Source: Bradyrhizobium agreste | GTDB taxonomy: Bacteria > Pseudomonadota > Alphaproteobacteria > Rhizobiales > Xanthobacteraceae | Assembly (NCBI RefSeq): GCF_016031625.1 | Contig: NZ_JACCHP010000007.1 | Coordinates: forward strand, 372,001-436,000 | Direction: 5' to 3' | DNA length: 64,000 bases | In this document: piece after piece, positions 42,606-52,287 of the stretch | How the letters are laid out: each line of letters begins with the position of its first letter | Numbering within the stretch: position 1 is the stretch's first letter | Program-made: the position numbers and the translations under genes | Notes under the pieces: generated by a model | The model's database searches: none | The model's input: the letters and a program-made list of their open reading frames with translations, nothing else | Told to the model about the DNA's origin: nothing

Positions 42606-43080
42606 CTGGGATCTCCTGACTGGAATGGCGGCCCTGTCTAACCCAGCGATTTGCGGCGTGCCACCCTTGGCACGCATGCGTTGCCTGGCACGCATGCGCC
42701 GTTCACGGAAACTGACTGAAAAACGTCCAGATCGTTTCGGCGCCGTCGATCCGCGCCCGCCCTCGTAAGGGACCAGCGGATCGGGGGTCTCGGTCATGAG
42801 CAACATCCGGAGCGGCCGCGACGGATGGCAGGGGACAGCGGCTTCATCGTTGAGATCATGGTCAGGTAAAGCAGGAGAAATTGCCAACCTGGCCGTGGGA
42901 AGGCCATGACCGGCACCATTGCGGGAGGCGTTAGGCCGCGCGGCCGATCAGGATATTCAGCAGCTTCAAAGGCTTGCAGGCGCGGAAGGTTGCTGACACA
43001 ATATTCTTCGTCTTCCGCGAGTTGGTTTCCGGCAAAGACCAGAATTGTGTTTCGTAGCAATTAGGAGTTGAAATTGGCCA
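42606..43080. other. Gene-free stretch upstream of ridA and the PAS-XRE gene
   Basis: No convincing gene is visible. It contains a direct repeat TGGCACGCATGCG at 42668-42680 and 42686-42698. At 42703-42756 a minus-strand fragment reads RIDGAETIWTFFSQFP plus stop, resembling the C-terminus of PHB-depolymerase-type esterases. A frame of 88 residues at 42794-43060 on the minus strand shows no family features. Confidence 0.5.
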
Positions 43081-44109
43081 TTGCAATTGGGGGGCGCCGA
43101 TTTGCTCCAGTTCCAAGATCATCTCGACCCTTGGGAAATACTTCGTTTTTTTGAGGACAAGCTCGGAACCGGTCTCTGGCGCTATGATGCCGAGGGCCGG
43201 ATGCTCTGGTCTCGCGGCTTTTACAGCCTGCTCGGGTTGGATCCGCACGCCATCACGCCCTCCTACGTGGAAATCGAGAAAAGAATTCATCCGGACGACC
43301 GCCGGCCGAAACGCGATGTGCGCGAGTTGATGTTCGACCGGTCCTTGCTCGATGGCGAGTTTCGCATCGTGCGGCCGAATGGAGCGTTGCGCTGGATTCG
43401 TGTCCGGTCGGAAGTCTTGTTGGACCGGGCCGGCGCCAAGGAGTCTGTGCTCGGCCTCGCGATCGACATCACCGAACAACGCAGGTTGCTGCAGCCTCTG
43501 CAGATCGATGCTGGGCGTTACCTCGCGCTGACCGGGATCGCCGATGGCGTGCTGTGGGTTGGCAGTGAGGATGGCCGGATTACAACCGTTCTGAATGCGG
43601 AGGCTAGGCCGGAAGCCCGCCAACTCCTTGGCACGGGCTGGATTGACCTCCTTCCTGAAGAGGAGCGCGAAGGCGCGCTGAAGAACTGGACGGCTTCGGC
43701 GACGACCGGGCGACCTTACGATGTCGAGCACCGGCTGCGTCAGCCCGACGGATCCTATCGGTGGTATCGCTGTAAGGCGCTGCCTGTCACCGAGCCGAAC
43801 GGGCGCATTCGGGAGTGGCTGGGCATCTCCGTGGATGTTCATCACGAAAAGCTCTTCTCCCGCCATGCGGCGACCTCGATGCTGACAGGCGCGCAATTGC
43901 GCGCCGCTCGCGGCATGCTGAACTGGTCCGTGAAGGAGCTTGCCTCGCGAACAGGACTCTCTACTGCTGTGGTCAGGCGGCTCGAGGAGCAGAACGGCCT
44001 CCTGCGGATGCCCGAGGCGACCATCCAGCAGCTTCGCGACACGCTTTCGGCCGCAGGCGTCGAGTTCATGTTTCCGGCGGTTGGACAGCCCGGCGTTCGG
44101 CCGCGATGA
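43081..44109 (+). CDS. PAS-PAS-XRE regulator
   Basis: The 342-residue soluble protein carries two PAS_3-type domains, about residues 25-135 (LGTGLWRYDAEGRMLWSRGF ... GLAIDITEQRR) and 148-258 (ADGVLWVGSEDGRIT ... WLGISVDVHHE). A C-terminal XRE-type helix-turn-helix follows at about 268-332 (LTGAQLRAARGMLNWSVKEL, then ASRTGLSTAVVRRLEEQ). There is no kinase domain, so it looks like a one-component sensor-repressor. The start is a TTG at 43081 with TAGGAG 13 nt before it, since an in-frame stop lies at 43069; a second TTG at 43087 is also possible. It precedes a chemoreceptor gene by 429 nt. Confidence 0.82.
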   Translation: MQLGGADLLQFQDHLDPWEILRFFEDKLGTGLWRYDAEGRMLWSRGFYSLLGLDPHAITPSYVEIEKRIHPDDRRPKRDVRELMFDRSLLDGEFRIVRPNGALRWIRVRSEVLLDRAGAKESVLGLAIDITEQRRLLQPLQIDAGRYLALTGIADGVLWVGSEDGRITTVLNAEARPEARQLLGTGWIDLLPEEEREGALKNWTASATTGRPYDVEHRLRQPDGSYRWYRCKALPVTEPNGRIREWLGISVDVHHEKLFSRHAATSMLTGAQLRAARGMLNWSVKELASRTGLSTAVVRRLEEQNGLLRMPEATIQQLRDTLSAAGVEFMFPAVGQPGVRPR

Positions 44110-44538
44110 TCGGAGAAATATTTGTGGGTCCATTCGAATCTTTCTCATGTCTCGATATGAGCTCAAGCCATGAGGCCGCAGTTTTTTGGGATGATGTGGC
44201 ACATCGAGATTGTCGAGGAGCAGCAGGAATTCCCGCTCATGCATCCGGCATCGAGATTGGCGCGAGCGAAATCGCAATTTTTGCGCGTTCGCCAGATGTT
44301 GCCGGCAAAATCTTCTTAATCCCGCAATAAGCATTCTTTTCCACTATTCCCACACGCAAAAGGCGGGGCGCGGATGACCTTAGGCCGGCGGTAGCATCGC
44401 AGTGGCGGAATTGACTGGCTTGGCCGCGAGGTCGGGCGACTCCATCAGCTGCGACGGTGCGCACTGATCCCGTGATGGTCCCTCCGCGGCCGGTCGGCGC
44501 GTGATCCGGGAAGACTACATATTCAGGGGATACTTCAA
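44110..44538. other. Gene-poor stretch between the PAS-XRE and chemoreceptor genes
   Basis: A 74-codon frame begins with an ATGA overlap at 44106 and ends at 44330 (protein starts MIGEIFVGPFESF), but composition does not support coding strongly. TTAATCCCGCAATAA near 44316 resembles a CtrA box with one mismatch. The last 40 nt carry an AGGGG ribosome site for the chemoreceptor. Confidence 0.4.
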
Positions 44539-46644
44539 ATGTCGATTTTCCAGTTTCGTATTCGCGGCAGATTGATCGCGGGATTTGCGGCAGTCTGTTC
44601 CATCATCGCGCTTTCGGTGGGCTACACTGTCCTTGCTGTCGGCGGAGTTGCCGTGACCGTCGATCGCATGGCGAACCTGCGCATGCCGGTCGCGCTCGCG
44701 AGCACCGAGCTCGTCGGCAATCTCTATTCCACGCTGGCCACCCTGCGGGGATACCTGCTGACAGGAAATCCGCAGGGCAAGCTCGATCGCGCGGCCATGT
44801 GGAAGGAGATGGATGCAACGATCGCCGCGTTCGATGACAAGGCCGGTCAGTTCACCAATCCCGAGAACAAGCGGAAATGGCAGGAAGCCAAGGCGCTGCT
44901 CGCCGAGTTTCGCGCTGCGCAGGACCGGGCCGAAGCCATCGCATTCACGCCCGATGCCTATCCGGCGACCAAGCTCCTGGCCACCGAGGCGGGTCCGCGT
45001 GCCGAGGCGATGTTCGCGGACATCACCAAGATGATCAACGAGGAGGAAGCGCTGGAGGCCACCGCAGAACGCAAGAAATTGCTCAAGGCGATGGCCGATA
45101 CGCGCGGCAATTTCGCGGCGGCCGCGGCGCAGCTGCGTATGTACCTACTCTCAGGCGAGATTGCCGAGAAGGAGAAATTTTCGAGGCCGTGGGAGGCGTT
45201 CGAGAAGGGCTATGCCGCCGTCCACTCACGCAAGGAGCTGCTGACGAACTCGCAGCAGGCTGCCTTCGACAGGATCACGAAAGCGAAGAGCGAGTTCGCC
45301 CCGCTGATCGAGAAGATCTTCGCGCTTCGCGAGTCGCCGGGCTGGAATGCACCGGTCCATCTGCTGGTGACCGAGGCTGCGCCCCGTGCGGCCAAGCTGC
45401 TCGACCTGCTCGACGGGCCGAAGGCCGCCGATGGTACGCGCTCGGGCGGGATCAAGACCAACCAGAAGAAGATGCTGATCCACGAAGCCGGCGAAGTGCA
45501 GGCGGAGATTGCGTTGCTGAAGCAGGTGCTGTGGGGTCTGCTCGCGGCCGGACTCGCCCTCGGCGTCGTCATCGCACTGTTCACCTCGCGCTCGATCGCA
45601 GGTCCAATCCAGGACATGACCTCGGCCATGGGCAAGCTCGCCGCGGCCGACATGTCCGTTGCCATCCCGGGTGTCGGCCGTGCCGACGAGGTCGGGGAGA
45701 TGGCGGGCGCCGTCCAGGTCTTCAAGGAGAACATGATCGACGCCGACCGCCTGCGCGCCGAACAGGCACAGGCGGAGGCGCGTGCCACAATGCGGCGGAA
45801 AGCTGACATGCACAAGCTCGCCGGGCAGTTCGAGGAGACGATCGGTGAGATCGTACGGACGCTCTCATCCTCCTCGACCGAGCTCGAGGCCGCGGCGAGG
45901 ACCCTGAGCAAGACGGCTGAGACGACCCAGGAATTGTCCGGCATGGTCTCCGCCGCATCCGAGGAAGCCTCGACCAACGTTCAATCGGTCGCCTCCGCCA
46001 CCGAGGAGATGAGTTCGTCGGTCAACGAGATCAGCCGGCAGGTTCAGGATGCAGCCAGGATCGCCGGCGCAGCCGTCGAGCAGGCGCAGCAGACCAACGA
46101 TCAGGTCAACAAGCTGTCGCAAGCCGCCGCTCGTATCGGCGACGTGGTCGAGCTGATCAACACGATCGCGGGCCAGACCAACCTGTTGGCCCTGAACGCG
46201 ACGATCGAGGCGGCGCGTGCCGGCGAAGCCGGTCGCGGCTTCGCCGTGGTCGCCTCCGAGGTCAAGGCGCTCGCCGAGCAGACGGCGAAGGCGACCGGAG
46301 AGATCGGCCATCAGATCGCCGGCATCCAGTCCGCCACGCAGGACTCGGTGACTGCGATCAAGGCGATCAGCGGAACGATCGGCCGGATCTCCGAGATCTC
46401 ATCGACGATCGCCTCCGCCGTCGAAGAGCAGGGCGCGGCGACGCAGGAGATTGCCCGCAACATCCAGCAGGCGGCGCAAGGCACGGACCAGGTCGCGGTC
46501 AACATCACCGAGGTGAAGCGCGGTGCCTCGGAAACCGGCTCGGCTTCCACGCAGGTGCTTGCCTCGGCCCAGATGCTCTCCACCGACAGTGCAAGGCTGA
46601 AGGCGGAGGTCGACAATTTCCTGACCACCGTCCGCGCCGCCTGA
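44539..46644 (+). CDS. Methyl-accepting chemotaxis protein
   Basis: The 701-residue receptor has an N-terminal membrane helix (about residues 12-34), a large helical periplasmic domain of some 290 residues that fits the helical bimodular (HBM) type, a second helix near 332-350 ([20 protein letters not shown]), a HAMP domain and a methyl-accepting domain. The conserved hairpin tip reads [20 protein letters not shown]. No CheB/CheR pentapeptide tether is present. HBM receptors sense TCA intermediates or acetate in pseudomonads; the ligand here is unknown. No other che genes are nearby. Confidence 0.95.
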   Translation: MSIFQFRIRGRLIAGFAAVCSIIALSVGYTVLAVGGVAVTVDRMANLRMPVALASTELVGNLYSTLATLRGYLLTGNPQGKLDRAAMWKEMDATIAAFDDKAGQFTNPENKRKWQEAKALLAEFRAAQDRAEAIAFTPDAYPATKLLATEAGPRAEAMFADITKMINEEEALEATAERKKLLKAMADTRGNFAAAAAQLRMYLLSGEIAEKEKFSRPWEAFEKGYAAVHSRKELLTNSQQAAFDRITKAKSEFAPLIEKIFALRESPGWNAPVHLLVTEAAPRAAKLLDLLDGPKAADGTRSGGIKTNQKKMLIHEAGEVQAEIALLKQVLWGLLAAGLALGVVIALFTSRSIAGPIQDMTSAMGKLAAADMSVAIPGVGRADEVGEMAGAVQVFKENMIDADRLRAEQAQAEARATMRRKADMHKLAGQFEETIGEIVRTLSSSSTELEAAARTLSKTAETTQELSGMVSAASEEASTNVQSVASATEEMSSSVNEISRQVQDAARIAGAAVEQAQQTNDQVNKLSQAAARIGDVVELINTIAGQTNLLALNATIEAARAGEAGRGFAVVASEVKALAEQTAKATGEIGHQIAGIQSATQDSVTAIKAISGTIGRISEISSTIASAVEEQGAATQEIARNIQQAAQGTDQVAVNITEVKRGASETGSASTQVLASAQMLSTDSARLKAEVDNFLTTVRAA

Positions 46645-46681
46645 GGACTTTCGCAGTCCCCTCGCTTACCGGCAGAGGCGG

Positions 46682-48340
46682 TTACCCCACCGCCTTCGCC
46701 GCGGCGCGGCCCGCATTGCGGCCCGAGAACAGGCAGCCGCCCAGAAAGGTGCCCTCCAGCGAGCGATAGCCATGCACGCCGCCGCCACCGAAGCCGGCGG
46801 CCTCGCCGACGGCGTAGAGGCCCGGGATGATGCTGCCCTCCTCCCCGAACACGCGGGAGTCAAGATCGGTCTCGAAGCCGCCCAGCGTCTTGCGGGTGAG
46901 GATGTTGAGCTTGACCGCGATCAGCGGCCCATGCGCGGGGTCGAGGATGCGGTGCGGGGAAGCGGTGCGGATCAACTTGTCGCCGATATAGCGGCGCGCA
47001 TTGTGGATGTTCATGACCTGCGCATCCTTGACGTAAGGATTGGCGATCTCGCGGTCGCGCGCCTCGATCTGTATCCTGATGTGCTCGAGCTTGAGGAGAT
47101 CGCTGCCGGCGAGCTTGTTCATGGCCGCAACGAGCTCATCGAGCTTGTCGCGGACAATGAAGTCGACACCATGGCTCTTGAACGCCTCCACCGGCGCCGG
47201 CGCCCCCTTGTTGGTGGCGCGGCGAAGCGTCATGCGCCAGCTCTTGCCGGTCAGGTCCGGGTTCTGCTCCGAGCCCGACAGCGCAAATTCTTTCTTGATG
47301 ATGCTCTGGGTCAGGATGAACCAGGAATAATCATAGCCGGTCGACGTGATGTATTTGAGCTGGCCGAGCGTGTCGGAGCCGGGGAACAGCGGTGCCGGCA
47401 GCCGCGTGCCCGTGGCATCGAACCACATCGAGGAAGGACCTGGCAGGATGCGGATGCCGTGGCGCGGCCAGATCGGGTTCCAGTTCTGGATGCCCTCGAC
47501 GTAATGCCACATGCGGTCGCGGTTGATCAGCCGCGCGCCGGTCTTTTCCGTGATGCCGATCATGCGCCCGTCGACATGCTCGGGCACGCCGGAGATCATG
47601 AACTTCGGGGGCTCGCCGAGCCGCTTCGGCCAGTTCTGCCGCACCAGCTCGTGGTTGCCGCCGATGCCGCCGGAGGCGACGATCACGGCCTGCGCCTTCA
47701 GTGCGAAGTCGCCGACCACGTTGCGCGAGGAGCTCTTGCCGCGCTCTGCATCATCAGGTGCAAGAACGACGCCGCTAACGCCATCCACCGTGCGATTGGT
47801 GACGGAGAGTGCATCGACGCGATGGCGGAATCTGAAGATCAATCGGCCGGTCTTCATCGCCTCGCGCGCGCGGCGCTCGAACGGCTCGACGATGCCCGGG
47901 CCGGTGCCCCAGGTGACGTGGAAGCGCGGCACCGAATTGCCGTGTCCCATCGCATCATAGCCGCCGCGCTCGGCCCAGCCGACCACGGGAAAGAAGCGAT
48001 GACCCATCGCGCGCAGCCAGCCGCGCTTCTCGCCGGCCGCGAAGGCCACATAGGCTTCGGCCCATTGCCGCGGCCAGAAGTCCTCGTCGCGGTCGAAGCC
48101 GGCGGTGCCGAGCCAGTCCTGCATGGCGAGCTCGTAGGAGTCCTTGATGCCGAGCCGGCGCTGCTCCGGCGAATCGACCAGGAACAATCCGCCGAACGAC
48201 CAGAACGCCTGGCCGCCGAGCGACTGCTCGCCTTCCTGGTCGACGACCATCACGCGCTTGCCTGCGTCGGCGATCTCGGTGGCGGCAACGAGTCCCGACA
48301 GTCCGGCGCCGACGACGATGACGTCCGTTTCTTCAGCCAT
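46682..48340 (-). CDS. FAD-binding dehydrogenase (ketosteroid dehydrogenase / fumarate reductase type)
   Basis: The 552-residue flavoprotein starts with the FAD motif VIVVGAGLSGLVAATEIADA. It contains the fumarate-reductase-like FAD_binding_2 pattern, SFGGLFLVDSPEQRRLGI, and a C-terminal GGGGVHGYRSLEGTFLGGC segment typical of the 3-ketosteroid-dehydrogenase-related family. It would desaturate or reduce a ring or keto substrate. ATG 48340 is used because the upstream 35 residues of the frame are not part of the FAD fold. The gene is isolated, so the substrate cannot be inferred. Confidence 0.9.
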   Translation of the reverse strand: MAEETDVIVVGAGLSGLVAATEIADAGKRVMVVDQEGEQSLGGQAFWSFGGLFLVDSPEQRRLGIKDSYELAMQDWLGTAGFDRDEDFWPRQWAEAYVAFAAGEKRGWLRAMGHRFFPVVGWAERGGYDAMGHGNSVPRFHVTWGTGPGIVEPFERRAREAMKTGRLIFRFRHRVDALSVTNRTVDGVSGVVLAPDDAERGKSSSRNVVGDFALKAQAVIVASGGIGGNHELVRQNWPKRLGEPPKFMISGVPEHVDGRMIGITEKTGARLINRDRMWHYVEGIQNWNPIWPRHGIRILPGPSSMWFDATGTRLPAPLFPGSDTLGQLKYITSTGYDYSWFILTQSIIKKEFALSGSEQNPDLTGKSWRMTLRRATNKGAPAPVEAFKSHGVDFIVRDKLDELVAAMNKLAGSDLLKLEHIRIQIEARDREIANPYVKDAQVMNIHNARRYIGDKLIRTASPHRILDPAHGPLIAVKLNILTRKTLGGFETDLDSRVFGEEGSIIPGLYAVGEAAGFGGGGVHGYRSLEGTFLGGCLFSGRNAGRAAAKAVG

Positions 48341-48604
48341 GCGATTCCCCCTCCATAAGTTCCCCCTGTATTTGCCCGGATTGAAGCCAGCGGTTGCAAC
48401 TGAGATCAAGGGTATGGCGCGTAAGACCTCGTTAACTTGTTCCACTTTGGGATAGAGACCGGCCGGGTGCAGCGCCGACGCAACACTGGATTTGAATTTG
48501 TTTTGGGCCAGCAGGCCTGCCTAGACAAAACCTTGGTTACGACCGACGCTAGCCGTGCATCACCACCTGACACGCAGATTCGAATTCGACTGGGGCGGGG
48601 GACA

Positions 48605-49126
48605 ATGAAGTTTCTGACGGGGTTGCTTGCGGCGGTTCTCTTGATCGCGGGCATGGGGGCTTCTCACGCGGTGGTCCGGATCGCGGATGACCGCGGCGGC
48701 CGGATTGGAACCTACGTCGACAGATACCAGGACCTCAGGCAATCGGGCGAGACGGTCATCATCGACGGCCTCTGTGCGTCGGCCTGCACCATCGTTCTCG
48801 GCGCCATCCCGCACGACCGAATCTGCGTGACCTCGCACGCGACGCTCGGCTTCCACGCCGCTTGGGATTTCGGTGCCAATGGCCGCGCCATTACCAATCC
48901 CGAAGCAACCCAGATGCTCTATGCGATGTATCCCTCGCAGGTGAGGCGCTGGATCGGCCAGCGGGGCGGCCTGACCCCGCGGATGCTCTTCCTGAGGGGC
49001 AAGCAGCTCCAGGCCATGTACAAGCCCTGCTACCTGGATGCGCAGGCCTCGACGAGCAGGCCGTCGCGCCGGTCGCTCCCGCAACCGGAGCCGCTCGAAT
49101 CCGCTCGAGGCCAGCTCCTCCACTGA
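48605..49126 (+). CDS. ClpP-like periplasmic protein
   Basis: The 173-residue product has a signal peptide (MKFLTGLLAAVLLIAGMGAS, cleavage near SHA) and a ClpP/crotonase-like core. S59 in GLCASACTIVL and H84 in SHATLGFHAAW are spaced by 25 residues, the same as Ser97-His122 of E. coli ClpP as I recall it. An Asp partner is not obvious. Four cysteines in the mature chain (C57, C61, C74, C142) could pair. A basic Pro-rich tail ends the protein. ATG 48605 is chosen over the upstream frame since it starts the signal peptide. The following small membrane gene begins 110 nt later. Confidence 0.78.
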   Translation: MKFLTGLLAAVLLIAGMGASHAVVRIADDRGGRIGTYVDRYQDLRQSGETVIIDGLCASACTIVLGAIPHDRICVTSHATLGFHAAWDFGANGRAITNPEATQMLYAMYPSQVRRWIGQRGGLTPRMLFLRGKQLQAMYKPCYLDAQASTSRPSRRSLPQPEPLESARGQLLH

Positions 49127-49235
49127 CATCCGCAGCCTGACGGCGTCCTTTGGCGCCGGCGCGGCGTCTTGCCCGCAGCCGGCGCAAAGCCTATCTGAAA
49201 GCCATGGAACCGGGGCCTTCGTCCCGATCGTTGTC

Positions 49236-49430
49236 ATGGCCCAACCGCTGCACCCAACCCATCAGCTATCGGACAATTCGCCCACTGCCGGGCGGATGCC
49301 ATCCGTGCTGCTGTGGGCTGGCGCGACAATCGGCGGTCTGGCCGTGACCGGCGCGCTGGCGCTCTGGTTCCACTACGGCAGCCAGGTGTTCTTCGAAATG
49401 ATCAGGACCGGCTTTGCCGCCTGCTTCTGA
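49236..49430 (+). CDS. Small membrane protein upstream of SCO
   Basis: The 64-residue product has one hydrophobic helix (MPSVLLWAGATIGGLAVTGA, then LALWFHYGSQVFFEM) and ends in RTGFAACF. No family name is known to me. It starts at ATG 49236 and stops 24 nt before the SCO gene, so it is probably co-transcribed and may help copper or cytochrome oxidase maturation. The codon pattern fits a real gene. It is too short for certainty. Confidence 0.6.
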   Translation: MAQPLHPTHQLSDNSPTAGRMPSVLLWAGATIGGLAVTGALALWFHYGSQVFFEMIRTGFAACF

Positions 49431-49454
49431 CCTGCGACAGGAAGTTTTCCGCCC

Positions 49455-50045
49455 ATGAGCTCCGCCACCCGTCCGCTGGTGATCGCGACCGCCTTTGCCG
49501 CAAGCCTCGTTGTCGGGCTCCTGATCATGTTCTGGGCCATGGGCGGGGTCGGCAAGGTGGCACAGCCGGCCGCGATCGGCGGTCCGTTTCAGCTGACCGA
49601 CCAGAACGGCAAGGCCGTCACCGACAAGAGCCTGAAGGGCAAGCCGACCCTGATCTTCTTCGGCTACACCCATTGCCCCGACGTCTGCCCTACCTCGCTG
49701 TTCGAGATCTCGGAAGTGCTGCGCGCGCTGGGCAAGGACGCCGACAAGGTCAATGCCATCTTCATCTCGGTCGATCCCGAGCGCGACACGCCGGCAGCGA
49801 TGAAGGATTACCTGTCGAGCTTCGATCCGCACCTCCAGGGCCTGTCCGGCGACCCCGCCGAGACCGCCAAGGTCATCACCTCCTACCGGGTCTATGCCAA
49901 GAAGGTCCCGACCAAGGACGGCGACTACACCATGGACCACACCGCGCTGGTCTACCTGATGGACCGCGACGGCAGGTTCGTCTCGCCGTTCAATCTGAAG
50001 CGGACGCCGGAAGAGGCGGCGGTTGATTTGAAGAAGTATTTTTGA
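49455..50045 (+). CDS. SCO family copper chaperone
   Basis: The 196-residue protein has an N-terminal membrane helix and a thioredoxin-like periplasmic domain with the copper site FFGYTHCPDVCPTSLFE (CxxxC) and the third ligand His in YTMDHTALVYLMD. SCO proteins deliver copper to the CuA site of cytochrome c oxidase. A small membrane protein precedes it, and a repeat of family A follows. No cox genes are in the window. Confidence 0.95.
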   Translation: MSSATRPLVIATAFAASLVVGLLIMFWAMGGVGKVAQPAAIGGPFQLTDQNGKAVTDKSLKGKPTLIFFGYTHCPDVCPTSLFEISEVLRALGKDADKVNAIFISVDPERDTPAAMKDYLSSFDPHLQGLSGDPAETAKVITSYRVYAKKVPTKDGDYTMDHTALVYLMDRDGRFVSPFNLKRTPEEAAVDLKKYF

Positions 50046-50075
50046 GAGCCTCGCCGGGCGCGGCTGCTTCCACAT

Positions 50076-50161
50076 CGTCATGGCCGGGCTTGTCCCGGCC
50101 ATCCACGTTCTTGGGCGGGCGAAAAAGTTCGTGGATGCCCGGGACAAGCCCGGGCATGACG
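50076..50161. repeat. Family A palindromic repeat, copy A7
   Basis: Arms CGTCATGGCCGGGCTTGTCC and GGGACAAGCCCGGGCATGACG-like right end enclose CCATCCACGTTCTTGGGCG / AAAAAGTTCGTGG. It lies 30 nt after the SCO stop. Confidence 0.85.
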
Positions 50162-50253
50162 TCTGAGATACCGAGCCCGCAATCGGCGCTCGCGTTCCCG
50201 GGCGGATGGTCTATAAGGCCTTCTGATCTCGACGAAATTCATTCCTTCGGCCG

Positions 50254-51189
50254 ATGGCTCCATCGCAACAGGCGAAATCGCTCAAATCTGTCCGTGGCTT
50301 GCTGGCAGGGCTGGCAGCCGGTTTGTGCCTGCTCGGCGGCCTCACCGAGGCGAACGCGCAAGCCCCCGCCAAGCGGCCTCCGGCAGCGCCACAGACCACC
50401 CCTCAGGCCGCGCCCCAGGCTGCCCCGCAGGCCGTGCCCGGGTTCTGGGACCCGAGGCGGCGCCCGGAACGGCCGGACCTGTCGCGCCTCACCGTGATCC
50501 GCTTCCTGACCGAGACCGATTATCCGCCGTTCAACTTCACCGGGGCCGACGGCAATCCGGCCGGCTTCAACGTCGACCTTGCCCGCGCGCTCTGCGAGGA
50601 GATCAAGGTCACCTGCACGGTGCAGATGCGGCGTTTCGAGACGCTGGTCGATGCGCTTACCTCCAACCGGGGCGATGCCATCATCGCCTCAATGGCGGTG
50701 AGCCCGCAGCTGCGCGCCCGCGTCGACTTCACCGATCCCTATTACCGCGTGCCGGCGCGCTTCGTCTCGCGCAAGGATGCGGTGATGCCGGAGATCCGCC
50801 CCGAATATCTCGAAGGCAAGAAGGTCGGCGTCATCGCCGGCTCCGCGCACGAGGCGTATCTCAAGGCGATGTTCACAGACGCCGAGCTGCACGCCTATCC
50901 CGGTGACGATGCGATGCGCGCAGCTCTGCGCAGAGGCGAGGTCGACTTCATCTTCGGCGACGCCATCTCGCTGGCATTCTGGATCAACGGCACGGATTCG
51001 GCCGATTGCTGCGCCTTCTCCGGCGGTCCGTTCGTCGAGAGCCGATTCTTCGGCGAGGGCATCGGCATCGCCGTGCGCAAGGGCAACGACGTGCTGCGCC
51101 AGGCCTTGAACTGGGCGATGTTCCGCATCTGGGAAAAAGGCCGCTATACCGATCTCTGGCTGCGTTATTTCTCGGTCAGTCCGTTCTGA
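50254..51189 (+). CDS. Periplasmic amino-acid-type substrate-binding protein
   Basis: The 311-residue protein has a signal peptide (LLAGLAAGLCLLGGLTEANA), a Pro/Ala/Gln-rich spacer of about 40 residues and an SBP_bac_3 domain (FLTETDYPPFNFTGADGNPA ... GFNVDLARALCEEIKVTC ... FTDPYY). No permease or ATPase gene is adjacent, so it either serves another transporter or is a stand-alone binding protein. It is followed by TauE at 51370 in the same direction. Confidence 0.9.
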   Translation: MAPSQQAKSLKSVRGLLAGLAAGLCLLGGLTEANAQAPAKRPPAAPQTTPQAAPQAAPQAVPGFWDPRRRPERPDLSRLTVIRFLTETDYPPFNFTGADGNPAGFNVDLARALCEEIKVTCTVQMRRFETLVDALTSNRGDAIIASMAVSPQLRARVDFTDPYYRVPARFVSRKDAVMPEIRPEYLEGKKVGVIAGSAHEAYLKAMFTDAELHAYPGDDAMRAALRRGEVDFIFGDAISLAFWINGTDSADCCAFSGGPFVESRFFGEGIGIAVRKGNDVLRQALNWAMFRIWEKGRYTDLWLRYFSVSPF

Positions 51190-51369
51190 CCTTTCGCTTC
51201 CCCCCTGCGGCAGGTGAGAGGGGATGCGCTTCTCACGCCCATTCACCACGCTCGAAATTCCCGGTCCCGCCCGCCGGCGAATTCCGCTATTGAGGGACGC
51301 GGCAATCGTTCCGTCCTTTCCCGCGAGCATTCCGCGTTCGTCGACCCGTCTCGCCGGTGCGCAGGTTCA

Positions 51370-52287
51370 ATGCAGCTTTACCTCCCGATCGCCGATCTTC
51401 CGGTCAACGTCTTCCTGGTGCTCGCCATGGGCGCGGCGGTCGGCTTCGTCTCCGGCATGTTCGGCATCGGCGGCGGCTTTCTGATGACGCCGCTCCTGAT
51501 CTTCATCGGCATCACGCCGGCGGTCGCGGTGGCCTCCGTGGCGAGCCACATCGCGGCGTCGTCCTTTTCCGGCGCCCTCTCCTATTGGCGGCGGCGCGCG
51601 ATCGATCCGGCACTGGCGAGCGTCTTGTTATGCGGCGGCGTGACCGGCACGACGCTCGGTGTCTGGACCTTCACCCAGCTGCGCGCGCTCGGCCAGCTCG
51701 ACCTGATGATCGCGCTGTCCTACGTGGTGCTGCTCACCACGGTCGGCAGCCTGATGTTCTCGGAAGGATTGCGCGCCTTGATGCGGACCCGGCGCGGGGC
51801 GCTGCCGGCGCGCCGCACCCACAACTGGATCCACGGCCTGCCGCTGAAGATGCGGTTCAAGCGCTCGAAGATCTATCTCTCCGTCATCCCCGTGGTGATT
51901 GTCGGCACCGTGATCGGTTTCATCGGCGCCATCATGGGTATCGGCGGCGGCTTCATCCTGGTGCCGATCATGATCTATCTCTTGAGGGTGCCGACCTCGA
52001 CGGTGATCGGGACCTCGATGGTCCTCACCCTCGTCACAATGCTGTTCGCGACCATGCTGCATGCGGTGACCAATCACCTGGTCGATGCCGTGCTGGCACT
52101 GATCCTGATGGTCGGCGGCGTCAGCGGCGCGCAGTTCGGCGCCCGTGCCGGCCAGAAGATCCGCGGCGAGCAGCTGCGGCTGCTGCTGGGCTTGCTCATC
52201 CTCTCGGTCGGTGTCCGCTTCGCGATCGAGCTGGTGATCCAGCCCGCAGACCTCTTCACCATCCGCGAGCTCGGAGTGAGCGGATGA
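51370..52287 (+). CDS. TauE/SafE family anion exporter
   Basis: The 305-residue membrane protein has two TauE repeats with the motifs GFVSGMFGIGGGFLMTPLLI and GAIMGIGGGFILVPIMIYLL. The family exports sulfite, sulfoacetate or similar anions. I use ATG 51370; earlier in-frame starts precede unconserved residues. It overlaps the next gene by 4 nt (ATGA at 52284), a pairing found in many Rhizobiales. Confidence 0.9.
   Translation: MQLYLPIADLPVNVFLVLAMGAAVGFVSGMFGIGGGFLMTPLLIFIGITPAVAVASVASHIAASSFSGALSYWRRRAIDPALASVLLCGGVTGTTLGVWTFTQLRALGQLDLMIALSYVVLLTTVGSLMFSEGLRALMRTRRGALPARRTHNWIHGLPLKMRFKRSKIYLSVIPVVIVGTVIGFIGAIMGIGGGFILVPIMIYLLRVPTSTVIGTSMVLTLVTMLFATMLHAVTNHLVDAVLALILMVGGVSGAQFGARAGQKIRGEQLRLLLGLLILSVGVRFAIELVIQPADLFTIRELGVSG

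Noticed and set aside
42794..43060. An 88-residue minus-strand open frame upstream of ridA.
   Set aside because: It has no ribosome site, odd composition and no recognisable domain.
44106..44330. A 74-codon frame with an ATGA overlap to the PAS-XRE gene.
   Set aside because: Composition is AT-richer than its neighbours and no family features are visible, so I do not call a gene.
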